Assembly: GCA_023458375.1 (NCBI GenBank)
Contig: JAEWZT010000002.1
Location: 186,001 to 250,000 of the forward strand
Direction of reading: 5' to 3'
From: Bacillota bacterium
GTDB lineage: Bacteria; Bacillota; Clostridia; Christensenellales; CAG-314
Length of the DNA stretch: 64,000 nt
The position numbers and the translations under genes were made by a program. The notes below the pieces were generated by a model. It ran no database searches. It was not told the origin of the DNA and saw only the letters and a program-made list of their open reading frames with translations. Shown here one piece after another: positions 52,382 through 61,623 of the stretch (position 1 is its first letter; every line of letters starts with the position of its first letter).

Positions 52382-54781
52382 ATGTTGGCAAGAGGGGGCA
52401 AGTCCTTAGAATTAAAGGAAGGCAGGGTTAAGGCGCCCTACGATAAAGGGCTTAGCCAAGCGCAGGTAGACGCCCAAAGGGAGCTTAACGGCACCAACTT
52501 CGTCCGCCACGGCGTGGGCAAGTCTTACGGCGCAATTGTATTAGACAACGTTTTGACGGTATTTAACCTTATCGGTTTGCTGGTCTTTATCTTAATGCTT
52601 GCCGTCAAAAGTTATTCAAATATTTTTTTCTACGTCGTGATTTTGGCAAATACCCTAATAGGCGTAGTATTGGAAGTGCGCGCCAAGCTTTCGGTGCAAA
52701 AGCTTTCCATAATGACCTCCCCCAAAGCCGCGGTAATGCGCGGCGGTGAAAAAACAGAAATAGCAGTAGGCGACATTGTGCTTGACGACGTGCTTTACCT
52801 TTACGCCGGCAAGCAAATCCCCGCCGACAGCAAAGTAATTGAGGGCTACGTTGAATGCAACGAAGCCCTTTTAACAGGCGAAAGTTTGCCCGTAAAAAAG
52901 AACAAGGGCGAAATGCTTTTGTCGGGCAGCTTTGTGGTGTCGGGCAGCTGCTACGCAAGAGTTGAGCATATAAGAGAGGCAAACTACGTTGAAAACTTAA
53001 CGCGTCAGGCAAAAAAGTTTGCAAAGCCCAAAAGCCGTCTAATGAAGTCAATTTCGCGCATAATCAATGTCATCGCCGTAATAGTGCCCATTTTAGGCAT
53101 TGCCACCTATTTTAACAGCTTCGGTTTTTACGGAAACGCGCAGGATACAATAATTAAAACGTCGGGCGCGGTAATAGGGCTTATTCCCAGCGGCATGGTT
53201 TTGCTGACTTCCGTTACGCTTGCGGTATCGGTGCTTAAAATGGCGCGAGTCAATTTGCTGGTGCAAGACCTTTACAGCATAGAAATGCTTGCGCGCGTAA
53301 ACTGCCTCTGCCTTGATAAAACGGGCACCATTACAGACGGCACTATGACGGTTGAGGAAATTATCCCCCTTGAAAAAAACTTTAATTTAACGGAAGGGGT
53401 AGTGGCTTCGCTGCTTGAAGCCACAAAGGACGGCAACGACACGGCAAAGGCTTTAAAGGCGCGCTTTAACGCCGCAAAGCCCCGTAAATGTATAAATTGT
53501 CTTCCCTTTTCTTCCGAACGCAAATTTTCGGTGGGCGAAATTGAGGGCTTCGGCATAGCGGTGCTGGGCGCGGCTGAGTTTGTGGTCAAAAGCCCCGACG
53601 GCGCTTTAAAGGAAACAATATCGCGCTATACCAAAAAAGGCATGAGAACGCTGCTTTTGGCAAAGGCGGAAGGCAGCCTTGAAAACTTTTCAAAGGTTAT
53701 GCCCCTGTCTTTAATTGTGCTTTCCGACACAATAAGAGGCGACGCCAAGGACATTATAGGCTGGTTTGCAAAAAACGACGTAGAAATAAAAGTCATAAGC
53801 GGCGACAACGCGGAGGCGGTGTCGGTAATAGCTCAAAGAGTGGGCGTTAAAAACGCAGAAAAATACCTTTCTTTGGAAGAACTTTCCGACGAAGAAATAA
53901 TAGAGCGCGCAAAGGACTTTACGGTGTTTGGGCGCGTCAACCCCCGCCAAAAAGCTCTTTTAGTTGAAGCCTTAAAGAAAAGCGGAAAAACGGTAGCCAT
54001 GACGGGCGACGGCGTAAACGATATTTTGGCAATGAAAAAAGCCGACTGTTCGGTTGCTATGGCAAGCGGAAGCGAGGCGGCAAAAAGCGTGGCGCATATA
54101 GTTTTGACTGATAACAAGTTTTCGTCGCTGCCCAAAGTGGTGGCGGAGGGCAGGCAGGTTGTCAACAACATTCAAAACAGTTCGGCGTTGTTTTTAATGA
54201 AAACGACCATGACCCTTTGCACCGTTTTGTTCACTTTAATTATCGGGGCGGTATATCCTTTTGAGCCCAAACATTTATACGGAATAGAGTTTTTTGTAAT
54301 AGGCATCCCCGCTTTTTTCTTGGCTTTAAAGAAAAACACACAGCTTATCAAGGGAGATTTTTTGAAAAACACCCTTTATTCAACGCTGCCCAAAGGCGTA
54401 GCGCTGGCGCTTGCGGTAATTTTAACTTATGTTTTCGCGGGCGTTTTGGGCATAAAGGAAAACGCCGACGCCATAACGAGCATATCTATGCTTGCCATGA
54501 CTTACGCAGGCGTAGCGGGGCTGTTTGCGCTTTGCTACCCCTTTAACACAATTAATTTAAGCGTCGCGGCGGGTTCATTCCTTGCTTCAACAGGGTTTTT
54601 CCTTGCGGCAAACAAGCTTATGTCGTTACTGGGCGAACCTATGCTTATATTAAACATCAACCCAATTACCTTAATTTACCTGCTTTGTTCCCTTGCCCTT
54701 TCGCTTTTAATTATTATATCGGGCAATTTCATAGCGGGGAAAATAAAAAATAAAAAGGAGAAAAGCAATGAAACAAATTGA
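52382..54781 (+). CDS. P-type cation-transporting ATPase
   Basis: A P-type ATPase of 799 residues: LLTGESLPVKK (about 165, actuator TGES), CLDKTGTITDG (about 311, phosphorylation Asp), GDNAEAVSVIA and MTGDGVNDILAMKKADCSVAMASG (hinge). Helices are arranged as in CtpE-like and CaxP-type enzymes (proposed Ca or Mn pumps). The helix 4 ion-binding motif reads GLIPSGMVLLTS, where relatives commonly have PEG, so ion choice may differ. I start at the ATG at 52382 rather than an upstream TTG at 52358 because CGGAG lies before it. It overlaps the next gene by 14 bases. Confidence 0.87.
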   Translation: MLARGGKSLELKEGRVKAPYDKGLSQAQVDAQRELNGTNFVRHGVGKSYGAIVLDNVLTVFNLIGLLVFILMLAVKSYSNIFFYVVILANTLIGVVLEVRAKLSVQKLSIMTSPKAAVMRGGEKTEIAVGDIVLDDVLYLYAGKQIPADSKVIEGYVECNEALLTGESLPVKKNKGEMLLSGSFVVSGSCYARVEHIREANYVENLTRQAKKFAKPKSRLMKSISRIINVIAVIVPILGIATYFNSFGFYGNAQDTIIKTSGAVIGLIPSGMVLLTSVTLAVSVLKMARVNLLVQDLYSIEMLARVNCLCLDKTGTITDGTMTVEEIIPLEKNFNLTEGVVASLLEATKDGNDTAKALKARFNAAKPRKCINCLPFSSERKFSVGEIEGFGIAVLGAAEFVVKSPDGALKETISRYTKKGMRTLLLAKAEGSLENFSKVMPLSLIVLSDTIRGDAKDIIGWFAKNDVEIKVISGDNAEAVSVIAQRVGVKNAEKYLSLEELSDEEIIERAKDFTVFGRVNPRQKALLVEALKKSGKTVAMTGDGVNDILAMKKADCSVAMASGSEAAKSVAHIVLTDNKFSSLPKVVAEGRQVVNNIQNSSALFLMKTTMTLCTVLFTLIIGAVYPFEPKHLYGIEFFVIGIPAFFLALKKNTQLIKGDFLKNTLYSTLPKGVALALAVILTYVFAGVLGIKENADAITSISMLAMTYAGVAGLFALCYPFNTINLSVAAGSFLASTGFFLAANKLMSLLGEPMLILNINPITLIYLLCSLALSLLIIISGNFIAGKIKNKKEKSNETN

Positions 54782-56282
54782 AAAACACCTTAAAAAATAT
54801 AACGAGGTAAACGAAAAAATACGCGCCTTTAAATTTTTCGGCTTTATTACGGGGTGGGACTCTCAAACGGAAGCGCCCAAAAATTGCTTTGACACGCGCG
54901 CGAAATATTTGGGAGTACTTTCGGAAGAAATGTATAAGCTTTCTACAAACGAGGAATACGAGGCTGCCGCGCTTTACTTAAACGAACACAAAAAAGAGCT
55001 TGAACCTTGGCTTGCGCGCGAGGTGGAAAAAAGGGCGAGGGACATCAGCGACACCAAAAAAATCCCCATGGAAGAATACGTTGAATACGAAAAGCTTATG
55101 GCTGTAAGCGAAAACAAGTATTTTGAATGCAAGGTAAACAATGATTTTGCCTCTTTCGCCCCCTATCTGGAAAAAATTGTGGCTTGGCACAAAAAGCTTA
55201 TCGGCTGGCTGTCAACAAAAGAGCGCAAAGGATACGACATATTGCTTGATAAATACGAAGAGGGTTTTACGGAAAGCGACTACGACAAGTTTTTCGACGT
55301 GCTGAAAGTTAAGCTTGTGCCCTTCGTTAAAAAAGTTACGCCGCTAAAACTTAAATACGACGACGGTTTCTTAAAGGAAAAGTATCCCGCGGCGCTGCAA
55401 GAGGATTTTTGCAAATACCTTCAAGGCGTGATGAACTTTGATATGACGCGCGGCGTTATGAAAAAGAGCGAACATCCCTTTACCACCGGAGTTGACACCC
55501 AGGACGTCCGCTTTACGGTGCATTACTACGAGGATAATTTCCTTTCGGCTATTTATTCGGCTATTCACGAAATGGGGCACGGCACATACGAGCAGCAAGT
55601 TGAAACCAAGTTTGACGACACTTTAAGCGGCGGCGGGGTTTCTTTGGGAATGCACGAATCGCAGTCACGCTTTTACGAAAATATAATAGGGCGCAGCTAT
55701 GTCTTTTGGAAGGCGCACCTGCCCGCCCTTAAAGAGCGCTTCCCCAAGCAGCTTAAAGACGTAAGCGCGGAAGACATGCTTAAAGCGGTAAATACTTCGC
55801 GGGCTTCCTTCGTAAGGGTTGAGGCGGACGAACTTACCTACCCTTTGCACATTATGCTGCGTTACGACATGGAAAAAATGTTTATAACGGGCGACCTTAA
55901 AGTCGTCGACTTCCCGCAGGCATGGAACAAGCTTATGCGCGAATACTTGGGGCTTGAAGTTAAAAGCGACAAGCAGGGCGTGCTACAAGACGTTCATTGG
56001 GCGGGCGGCATGATAGGCTACTTCCCCACCTACGCTTTGGGCAGCGCCTACGCTGCTCAGCTTTACCACAAGATGAGGCAGGAAATTGACGTTGACAAGA
56101 TAATCGCAAGCGGCAACTTAAAGGAAATCAATAACTGGCTTAAAGAAAAAGTGCATCGTTTCGGCGCCTCTAAGAGCCCCAAAGAGATATTAAAAGACGC
56201 TACGGGCGAGGATTTCAACCCCGACTACTATGTCAATTATTTAATTGACAAATATTCCAAAGTTTATGGCATAAAGGCTTAA
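54768..56282 (+). CDS. M32 family carboxypeptidase (thermostable carboxypeptidase 1 type)
   Basis: A 504-residue zinc metallopeptidase that removes C-terminal residues from peptides. The zinc motif HEMGHGTYEQQ (HExxH, about residue 266) is followed by the Glu of GMHESQSRFYEN, HPFTTGVDTQDVRFT upstream and QDVHWAGGMIGYFPTYALG near the C terminus, all hallmarks of M32. It has no signal peptide, so acts in the cytoplasm. AAAGGAGAAAAG overlaps the end of the P-type ATPase gene and serves as its ribosome binding site. A terminator lies 130 bases beyond. Confidence 0.95.
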   Translation: MKQIEKHLKKYNEVNEKIRAFKFFGFITGWDSQTEAPKNCFDTRAKYLGVLSEEMYKLSTNEEYEAAALYLNEHKKELEPWLAREVEKRARDISDTKKIPMEEYVEYEKLMAVSENKYFECKVNNDFASFAPYLEKIVAWHKKLIGWLSTKERKGYDILLDKYEEGFTESDYDKFFDVLKVKLVPFVKKVTPLKLKYDDGFLKEKYPAALQEDFCKYLQGVMNFDMTRGVMKKSEHPFTTGVDTQDVRFTVHYYEDNFLSAIYSAIHEMGHGTYEQQVETKFDDTLSGGGVSLGMHESQSRFYENIIGRSYVFWKAHLPALKERFPKQLKDVSAEDMLKAVNTSRASFVRVEADELTYPLHIMLRYDMEKMFITGDLKVVDFPQAWNKLMREYLGLEVKSDKQGVLQDVHWAGGMIGYFPTYALGSAYAAQLYHKMRQEIDVDKIIASGNLKEINNWLKEKVHRFGASKSPKEILKDATGEDFNPDYYVNYLIDKYSKVYGIKA

Positions 56283-56411
56283 ACACACGGATTTGTTCGG
56301 GATAATATTTTAAAAATTGCCGTTATGACGGGAGGCAGACAAACAGAAAAAGCATACAAGCTTTAATTTCTAGCTAAATCTTAGCCGCTAAACAAATGCG
56401 CTTACAAAAAA

Positions 56412-56450
56412 GCGCGCCGCAGTAGTTGATTGCAGCGCGCCTTTTTGTTT
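56412..56450 (+). terminator. Terminator of the tsaD/carboxypeptidase transcript
   Basis: GCGCGCCGC (56412-56420) / GCAGCGCGC (56432-56440) stem with 11-base loop, followed by CTTTTTGTTT. The right end merges with the first copy of the repeats that follow. Confidence 0.88.
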
Positions 56451-57040
56451 AAACTTTTTTTGTAATTTGCCGAATTAGAAATGTTTAAAGCAAAACCGAA
56501 AAAATAAATGTGCAAATATAAAATACCTCTGTATATCGGGTTAAGTCCGTGCCTTTTAAAGTAAAAAAGAAAATGAAAGTGTAAACATTCAATACTTGTT
56601 TAAAACTTTTTGCAAGTTGCCAAATTAAAAAACTTAAATCAAGGAGGGAAAAGCAAAACACAAACGAAAACTTTTAATCGGGTTATTATTGCTGCCTTTA
56701 AGGGTAACAAACCAAATAAAGAAGATTTATATTTGTTTAAAACTTTTTTGTAAGTTGCCAAATTAGTAAAAACTTAAATCAAAGCCAAAAAATAAAGTCG
56801 CAAACGGAAAAACCCTCAATATATCGGATTAAGTTCGCCGTAGTCTTTAAAAAATAAATAAAAGATATAAAAAAGGCAGCCATTCAATATTTTTTTAAGA
56901 CTTTTTTGTAAGTTTCCAATTGGCTAATACTAAAACAAAGCGAGGAAAACAAACATACAAACAAAAATATCCTCTGGCTAGTGCCGCCTTTGAGCTAAGT
57001 AAACACTTTATATTTGTTTAAAACTTTTTAGCGCTAAAAG
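56445..57040. repeat. Diverged tandem repeats, four units of about 125-156 bp plus a partial fifth
   Basis: Five copies of a box like TTGTTTAAAACTTTTTTGTA, extended by AGTTGCCAAATTA, begin near 56445, 56596, 56733, 56889 and 57014. After each full box similar blocks recur in the same order: AACTTAAATCAA or TAAAGCAAAA, a CAAAC-rich A-tract, then ATCGGGTTA-type sequence and TGCC/CGCCG..CTTTAAAG. Intervals are 151, 137, 156 and 125 bases. Identity of the box between copies 2 and 3 is high and copies 1 and 4 are more changed. No reading frame spans them. Confidence 0.65.
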
Positions 57041-57318
57041 CTTTTTATAAAGCCCAAAGTTTTTAATGGATAATTCTTAATCAAAGTTATTGCAAAAACA
57101 AACGCTTATCAAAATAGCATATCTTTGCGCAACATTTTAATAAAAATAGGCGTAATAGCGTTAAAAAATCAGCGTATTTTTTGTTTTTGGTTTCCGTTGA
57201 GGTAGTAATGTTTTTAAAAAATAATATTTAAAAGGGCAAACGCGTTCAAAAAAAAGAAAAAGAAAAACTTTTCCTTATGTCCGCCTTATAAAACTATGCA
57301 AAGGCGTAATGCAAAAGG

Positions 57319-57345
57319 AAAGAGAAAAAACTCTCTTTTTTGTTT
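57319..57345. terminator. Hairpin between the repeats and spoVG (bidirectional terminator)
   Basis: AAAGAGA (57319-57325) / TCTCTTT (57332-57338), with T-run on the plus side and A-rich sequence on the other. It lies about 85 bases past the spoVG stop on the minus strand. Confidence 0.6.
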
Positions 57346-57421
57346 TGGTTCAATTGTTTTTTCCGCACGAAAAGGCGTATCTCAGAAATGTAAATTCAGT
57401 CTGGCAAAGCGAGCGGGTATC

Positions 57422-57682
57422 TTACCCTATTTCTTTTTTATACGCCTCAATGATGACTTCCGACAACATTGACCTTGCTTCGGTGCTTATGGGGTGAGCT
57501 ACGTCCTTATACTCGCCTTCCTTTGTCTTGCGGCTGGGCATAGCAATAAATAAGCTGTCTTTACCCTCAATGACTTTAATGTCGTGGACGACAAAACAGT
57601 CTTCAATGGTAATAGAAACAACCGCCCTAAGCTTGCTGTCCTCTTTGTCAACTTTTCGGACTCTGACGTCTGTAATTTTCAT
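57422..57682 (-). CDS. spoVG: Septation/regulatory protein SpoVG
   Basis: An 86-residue SpoVG. MKITDVRVRKVDKEDSKLRAV, then ITIEDCFVVHDIKVIEG, LFIAMPSRKTKEGEYKDVAHPIS and EAYKKE match the family from end to end. SpoVG binds nucleic acids and affects septum formation, sporulation and virulence genes in different Firmicutes; it also occurs in non-sporulating species. GAGGG, 5 bases before the ATG, is the ribosome binding site. It is divergent from murC. Confidence 0.97.
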   Translation of the reverse strand: MKITDVRVRKVDKEDSKLRAVVSITIEDCFVVHDIKVIEGKDSLFIAMPSRKTKEGEYKDVAHPISTEARSMLSEVIIEAYKKEIG

Positions 57683-57726
57683 TTTTCCCTCAATGCAAGT
57701 TGCTAGTTTAACCTTTGTTACCTGCT

Positions 57727-57754
57727 ATTATAGGTAAAAATTAGAACAATGCAA
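57727..57754 (-). promoter_or_regulatory. spoVG promoter
   Basis: On the minus strand TTGCAT, a 16-base spacer and TATAAT, 44 bases before the spoVG start, leaving a leader that includes its ribosome binding site. Confidence 0.75.
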
Positions 57755-57815
57755 TACCTTTTTGAAAAATACCTTCAATTTTTATTCAAATACTATATAT
57801 TTTTGCGCTTGCACA

Positions 57816-57821
57816 TACAAT
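57816..57821 (+). promoter_or_regulatory. Candidate -10 box of murC next to the start codon
   Basis: TACAAT ends five bases before the ATG at 57827, with no Shine-Dalgarno sequence and a weak -35 region. If used, the mRNA would be leaderless. Confidence 0.4.
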
Positions 57822-57826
57822 TAAGT

Positions 57827-59179
57827 ATGAATATTCACTTTATAGGAATAGGCGGAATAGGAATGAGCGCCCTCGCCCAATACGCCTTAAAAGGAGGGCA
57901 TTTTGTAAGCGGAAGCGATTTGGTTTCTTCACCTTTAATTGAAGAGCTGACGGCTTTGGGCGCTAAAATCGCCATAGGGCACGATGCGAACAACGTTAAG
58001 GGCGCCGAAATGTGCATTTATTCGCGCGCGGTAAAGGAAAACAACCCCGAATACCAAGAGTGCGTCAAAAGCAACATTAAACTTTTGCCGCGCGAAAAAA
58101 TGCTGAGCACGATTTTTAACGCCGCCGCGGACGCCATAGCCGTTGCGGGAACGCACGGAAAAACCACCACCTGCGGCTTGATTTTAAGCGGGTTGGAAAA
58201 AGTTGGCAGAAGCCCCACCGCCTTTATAGGGGGCGTAATTGAGGGGCGCGGCAACTTTATTTCGGGGGGCGAAGACATTGTCATTGCCGAGGCCTGCGAA
58301 TATATGGGGGGATTTTTAACCTTAATCCCCAAAATTTCCGTCATTTTAAACGTGGATTTAGACCATGTGGATTATTATAAGCAGCAAATTGACTTAGAGC
58401 GCGCATTTACAAAGTTTGCCGCCAACACCCGATCTAACGGCGCGCTCATTGTAAACGGCGACGCGGTGCCAAAGTATATCACGCGCTACGCCAAATGCAA
58501 GGTGGTAACTTACGGCTTTAATCAAAGCAACCACTTTTACGCCGACAATATAAGGCAAATAGGCGGTCAATATTCCTTTGACTGCTTTTTGCTGGGAGAA
58601 TACTACGCTTCCCTTACCCTTAACATAAAGGGGCGGCATAATATTTATAACGCGCTTGCTGCGCTGCTTTGCGCCAACGTAATGTCTTCCGACAGGGCAA
58701 AAAGCGTTGAGGGCATTGCTGGGTTTAACGGCGCAAAAAGGCGGTGGTCGCTTTTGGACTATCCCTTTACCAACGTGGTGGAAGACTACGCGCATCACCC
58801 CAACGAAATACGCGCGCTTATAGAAACGGCAAAGCTGCAAGGATACGAGCGGATAACGGCATTTTTCCAGCCCCACACCTATACGCGCACCGAGCGTTTT
58901 TGGAACGACTTCGTTTCCTGCTTTACCGGCATAGACAAGTTGGTGCTGCTTCCGATTTACGCCGCGAGGGAAGCGCCCATTGAGGGGATAACGTCGCAGG
59001 CGCTTGCAAAGACAATTTCAGACGCGGGGCTGTGCGACGCGGAATACTGCGCGGATTTTTTATCCGCGGTCAAAATAATTGAAAGGGACTGCGGCAAAGA
59101 CGACCTGGTTTTAATTATAGGCGCGGGAGACATAAATAAATTAGGCGACGTTTTAAAAGAGAGGAAAGACGAAAGCTGA
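57827..59179 (+). CDS. murC: UDP-N-acetylmuramate--L-alanine ligase
   Basis: Adds L-alanine to UDP-MurNAc in peptidoglycan synthesis. The 450-residue protein begins IHFIGIGGIGMSALA and has AVAGTHGKTTTCGLI (ATP loop, about residues 106-120), EACEYMGGFL, NVDLDHVDYY and EDYAHHPNEIRALIET, all MurC patterns. I use the ATG at 57827 because the family begins there; an in-frame upstream start at 57749 would add 26 residues unlike any MurC. Confidence 0.96.
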   Translation: MNIHFIGIGGIGMSALAQYALKGGHFVSGSDLVSSPLIEELTALGAKIAIGHDANNVKGAEMCIYSRAVKENNPEYQECVKSNIKLLPREKMLSTIFNAAADAIAVAGTHGKTTTCGLILSGLEKVGRSPTAFIGGVIEGRGNFISGGEDIVIAEACEYMGGFLTLIPKISVILNVDLDHVDYYKQQIDLERAFTKFAANTRSNGALIVNGDAVPKYITRYAKCKVVTYGFNQSNHFYADNIRQIGGQYSFDCFLLGEYYASLTLNIKGRHNIYNALAALLCANVMSSDRAKSVEGIAGFNGAKRRWSLLDYPFTNVVEDYAHHPNEIRALIETAKLQGYERITAFFQPHTYTRTERFWNDFVSCFTGIDKLVLLPIYAAREAPIEGITSQALAKTISDAGLCDAEYCADFLSAVKIIERDCGKDDLVLIIGAGDINKLGDVLKERKDES

Positions 59180-59506
59180 TTTACTGCGGCAAACCTTGTT
59201 TTTAGAATATGGTTTTGCGGCAAAAGCACCGCTAAACTTTTTGTGTTTTGTATTGCTCTTTAATAAGTGATTTCAAATAAAAACGCATTTTACGCGCGCT
59301 GTTTTTACTTTTTAGTGTACCATAAAACCCAAAAGCTTCGGCTTTTTATAAGATATTTTTTTAAAATAAAGCTATTTTTATTTCCTTTGTTATAATTTTA
59401 CGTTTTTAGTAAATCTTAGCTATATGTGAAAAATTGCGCCCGAACAATATTTGGAAATTTTTTCCATTTTACGGGCGGCAGAGGCGGTATTTTTAAATGT
59501 CATCTG
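59180..59506. other. Intergenic region between murC and gtrA-like gene
   Basis: AT-rich, no terminator or gene recognised; the right end holds the promoter of the next gene. Confidence 0.45.
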
Positions 59507-59535
59507 TTGTAATTATTCCCGCGCTGTGTTACAAT
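59507..59535 (+). promoter_or_regulatory. Promoter of the GtrA-like gene
   Basis: TTGTAA (59507-59512), a 17-base spacer ending TGT (extended -10) and TACAAT (59530-59535), 94 bases before the ATG. Confidence 0.72.
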
Positions 59536-59629
59536 TTTTTTATAACGCCCCCAAAGATGTTTATACCTTTTTAAAAATCGTTTCTTTAAGGCGCTTTTCT
59601 ATTTAACCGCCTTAAAATAAGGAAATCCA

Positions 59630-60148
59630 ATGCCCAAAGAAAATAAGCAAGAGATACAGCAAAGCCAAGACGGCGCCCAAATAAATTTTAAGGAAGATAA
59701 CGCCGCCGAAAACCAAACTCCGCGCATGGGTTCTATTCAAAGGATTTTGCGATATCTGTTGGTGGGCGGATTTACGGCGCTTTTGTCGCTTGGCACCTTT
59801 GAGTTAGTTTTAGGCATTTTTGACAGCTTTGAGTTGTCTTTTGAAAACTGGCAGGTTTTTGTTGCCGAAATAGTTTCCGTTATAGTCGCTTGTTTATTCA
59901 GTTTTGTAATAAACAGTAAATTTACCTTTAACGACAGAAAGGCGCGCCGCGCGGGCATATTTTTGTATATTCTTTTTTACGCGGTAGCTACGCCCCTGGG
60001 CATTCTTTTTATTTTGTGGCTAAACCGCTATATTGAATGGCTTTGGATATGCAAACTCGTTAAAATGGCAATCAATCTGGTTTTAGATTACACTTATTAC
60101 CGTTTCTTTATTTTCGCGTATTTAAAGAAAAAATACGACGTAAATTAA
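59630..60148 (+). CDS. GtrA-like membrane protein
   Basis: A 172-residue protein. Residues about 1-35 are polar and acidic. Then four transmembrane helices (about 40-62, 70-92, 105-123, 138-158) carry RILRYLLVGGFTALLSLGTFEL, VSVIVACLFSFVINSKFTF and NLVLDYTYYRFFIF, the GtrA fold (PF04138). Such proteins are thought to flip or support undecaprenyl-linked sugars in cell-surface glycosylation. TAAGGA precedes the ATG. It is alone, with no glycosyltransferase next to it. Confidence 0.9.
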   Translation: MPKENKQEIQQSQDGAQINFKEDNAAENQTPRMGSIQRILRYLLVGGFTALLSLGTFELVLGIFDSFELSFENWQVFVAEIVSVIVACLFSFVINSKFTFNDRKARRAGIFLYILFYAVATPLGILFILWLNRYIEWLWICKLVKMAINLVLDYTYYRFFIFAYLKKKYDVN

Positions 60149-60510
60149 ACCCTAAAAGCATTTACGAAACCCGAAAATTTTTTTCTGTTAGGTTAAAATA
60201 CCTATTGCTTCCATTAAGTATTAGGTATACTCTGTAATTACCACTGCCCCTTTATTTTTGCTGACTAATGAGCACCAATTAACGCCTGTAAAACCTATTT
60301 CAATCGGGTAGCCCCATAAAATGCCTTAAAATTGCTTTAAGAAAACGCGCTAAAACCTTAGAAAAGAAACCGCAAGGACTTATTTTTAAATCGTTTATGT
60401 ATGTCGGTTAAACGCGTTTATAAAAATTATTCAAAAAAACTTATCTTTTAAGTCTGTAAGCAAAACTATAAAATATGCCGTTATATAAGCCTTTCCGTAT
60501 TCTTGCGTCA
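60149..60510. other. Intergenic region
   Basis: About 445 bases between the convergent gtrA-like gene and the MDR-family gene. Nothing recognised except the terminator at its right end. Confidence 0.45.
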
Positions 60511-60532
60511 AAAAAAACGGCTTAATGCCGTT
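60511..60532 (-). terminator. Terminator of the MDR-family gene
   Basis: On the minus strand AACGGC / GCCGTT with a 5-base loop, followed by TTTTTTT. Confidence 0.85.
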
Positions 60533-60594
60533 AGTTTTCTTTGTATTGCGTAAGCCAGTTTAAAAAAATTCATACCCTTTGTTTTAAAAGTAGC

Positions 60595-61617
60595 CTATTC
60601 CGCTTTAACTATTATGCTTTTGGTTTTTAGCTGCTGGGGGGTGAGTTCGTTAAGCGTTTGCCCAAGCTGCGAAAAATTGATTTTTTCCCCCTTTAAGCAG
60701 TCAACATTAACCACTTTGGTTGCAAGCAGGTTAATTGCGGCGGGGTAGTTGCCCAAGCCGTTGTTTATTCCCTTTAAGGTAATCTCTTTTTCCGTAACGT
60801 CGTTGACGTTTATTCCCTGTGTTTTATCGCCGCCCAGCAAAAAGGCGACGTCGGCGCGGTAAGAACAAATATTGAAAATCTGCTTGACGGGGTAGTCGGA
60901 GTTTTTAACATAAATAGCCTTTTCGCACATTCTGCCCCCCGTTACGGTAAGCACCTTTTTTTCAAGCTCGCCCCGCGTTTTATAAGAAAAAGCGTAAAAA
61001 ATGCCCATCGCTTTTGCGTTGGCAATGACTTCCTCATCGTTTTGAATCAAAATCGGAATAGCGCCGTAATGAATGGCAAGCTGGCAAAGCACAAGCCCCA
61101 GGTTTGTGTCGGAAAAAACTGCTACGTGGTCGCCTTTATCTACGTTTATGGTGTCAAGGCCCTTTAAAGAAAGCGCGATATGCTGCACAAAAAGCGCGTC
61201 TTCCGAACTTACGACCTCGGGGAGTTTATACAGCGCGCTAAGGGGCAAATCAACGAAATCGGAAAAAACGCCGTTGGCGTCAACGCCAAGCCGCTTTACG
61301 TTTGGGCAACTTTCTTCTTTTCCCGCTTTACAACTAGGGCATTCGCCGCAGGGAAGCCATGAGGACACCACTACGCGCGCGCCCTTGTCAAGCCCGTCGG
61401 AAATATCTTCCGCCCTTTCGCTTATCGCGCCTACGGCATATCTTCCAAGCGTTATGTTCTCTTCTGCGTTTGGCTGGGAATTGAATATTTCAAAATCGCT
61501 GTAAGCTATGAGTGCGCGTTCTATGCGCACTTTTGCCTTTTCTTTGTCTTCAATTTTGCTGTAAGGAAGCGTTACCAACTCAATTTTTCTCTCGCCCGTA
61601 TGTTTCCACGCCTGCAT
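60595..61617 (-). CDS. Zinc-type alcohol dehydrogenase-like protein lacking catalytic zinc ligands
   Basis: A 340-residue medium-chain dehydrogenase/reductase-like protein. The structural zinc site is intact (CGECPSCKAGKEESC, about residues 94-108). The catalytic site is not: the usual Cys-Gly-x-Asp after the first strand reads YSDFE, and the GHE motif reads GRY. The nucleotide-binding GxGxxG is also changed (FSDTNLG). This suggests a non-catalytic or repurposed family member. I choose the second ATG, at 61617, because AAGGAG lies seven bases upstream; the ATG at 61623 is only one base from it. Confidence 0.78.
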   Translation of the reverse strand: MQAWKHTGERKIELVTLPYSKIEDKEKAKVRIERALIAYSDFEIFNSQPNAEENITLGRYAVGAISERAEDISDGLDKGARVVVSSWLPCGECPSCKAGKEESCPNVKRLGVDANGVFSDFVDLPLSALYKLPEVVSSEDALFVQHIALSLKGLDTINVDKGDHVAVFSDTNLGLVLCQLAIHYGAIPILIQNDEEVIANAKAMGIFYAFSYKTRGELEKKVLTVTGGRMCEKAIYVKNSDYPVKQIFNICSYRADVAFLLGGDKTQGINVNDVTEKEITLKGINNGLGNYPAAINLLATKVVNVDCLKGEKINFSQLGQTLNELTPQQLKTKSIIVKAE

Positions 61618-61623
61618 TATCAT

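Noticed and set aside
56445..57040. CRISPR-like array
   Set aside because: Repeats are too diverged, spacing is irregular (125-156 bases), blocks other than one box also recur, and no cas genes are nearby.
57749..57826. 26-codon upstream extension of murC
   Set aside because: It has no ribosome binding site, is unlike MurC, and would include the likely promoter.
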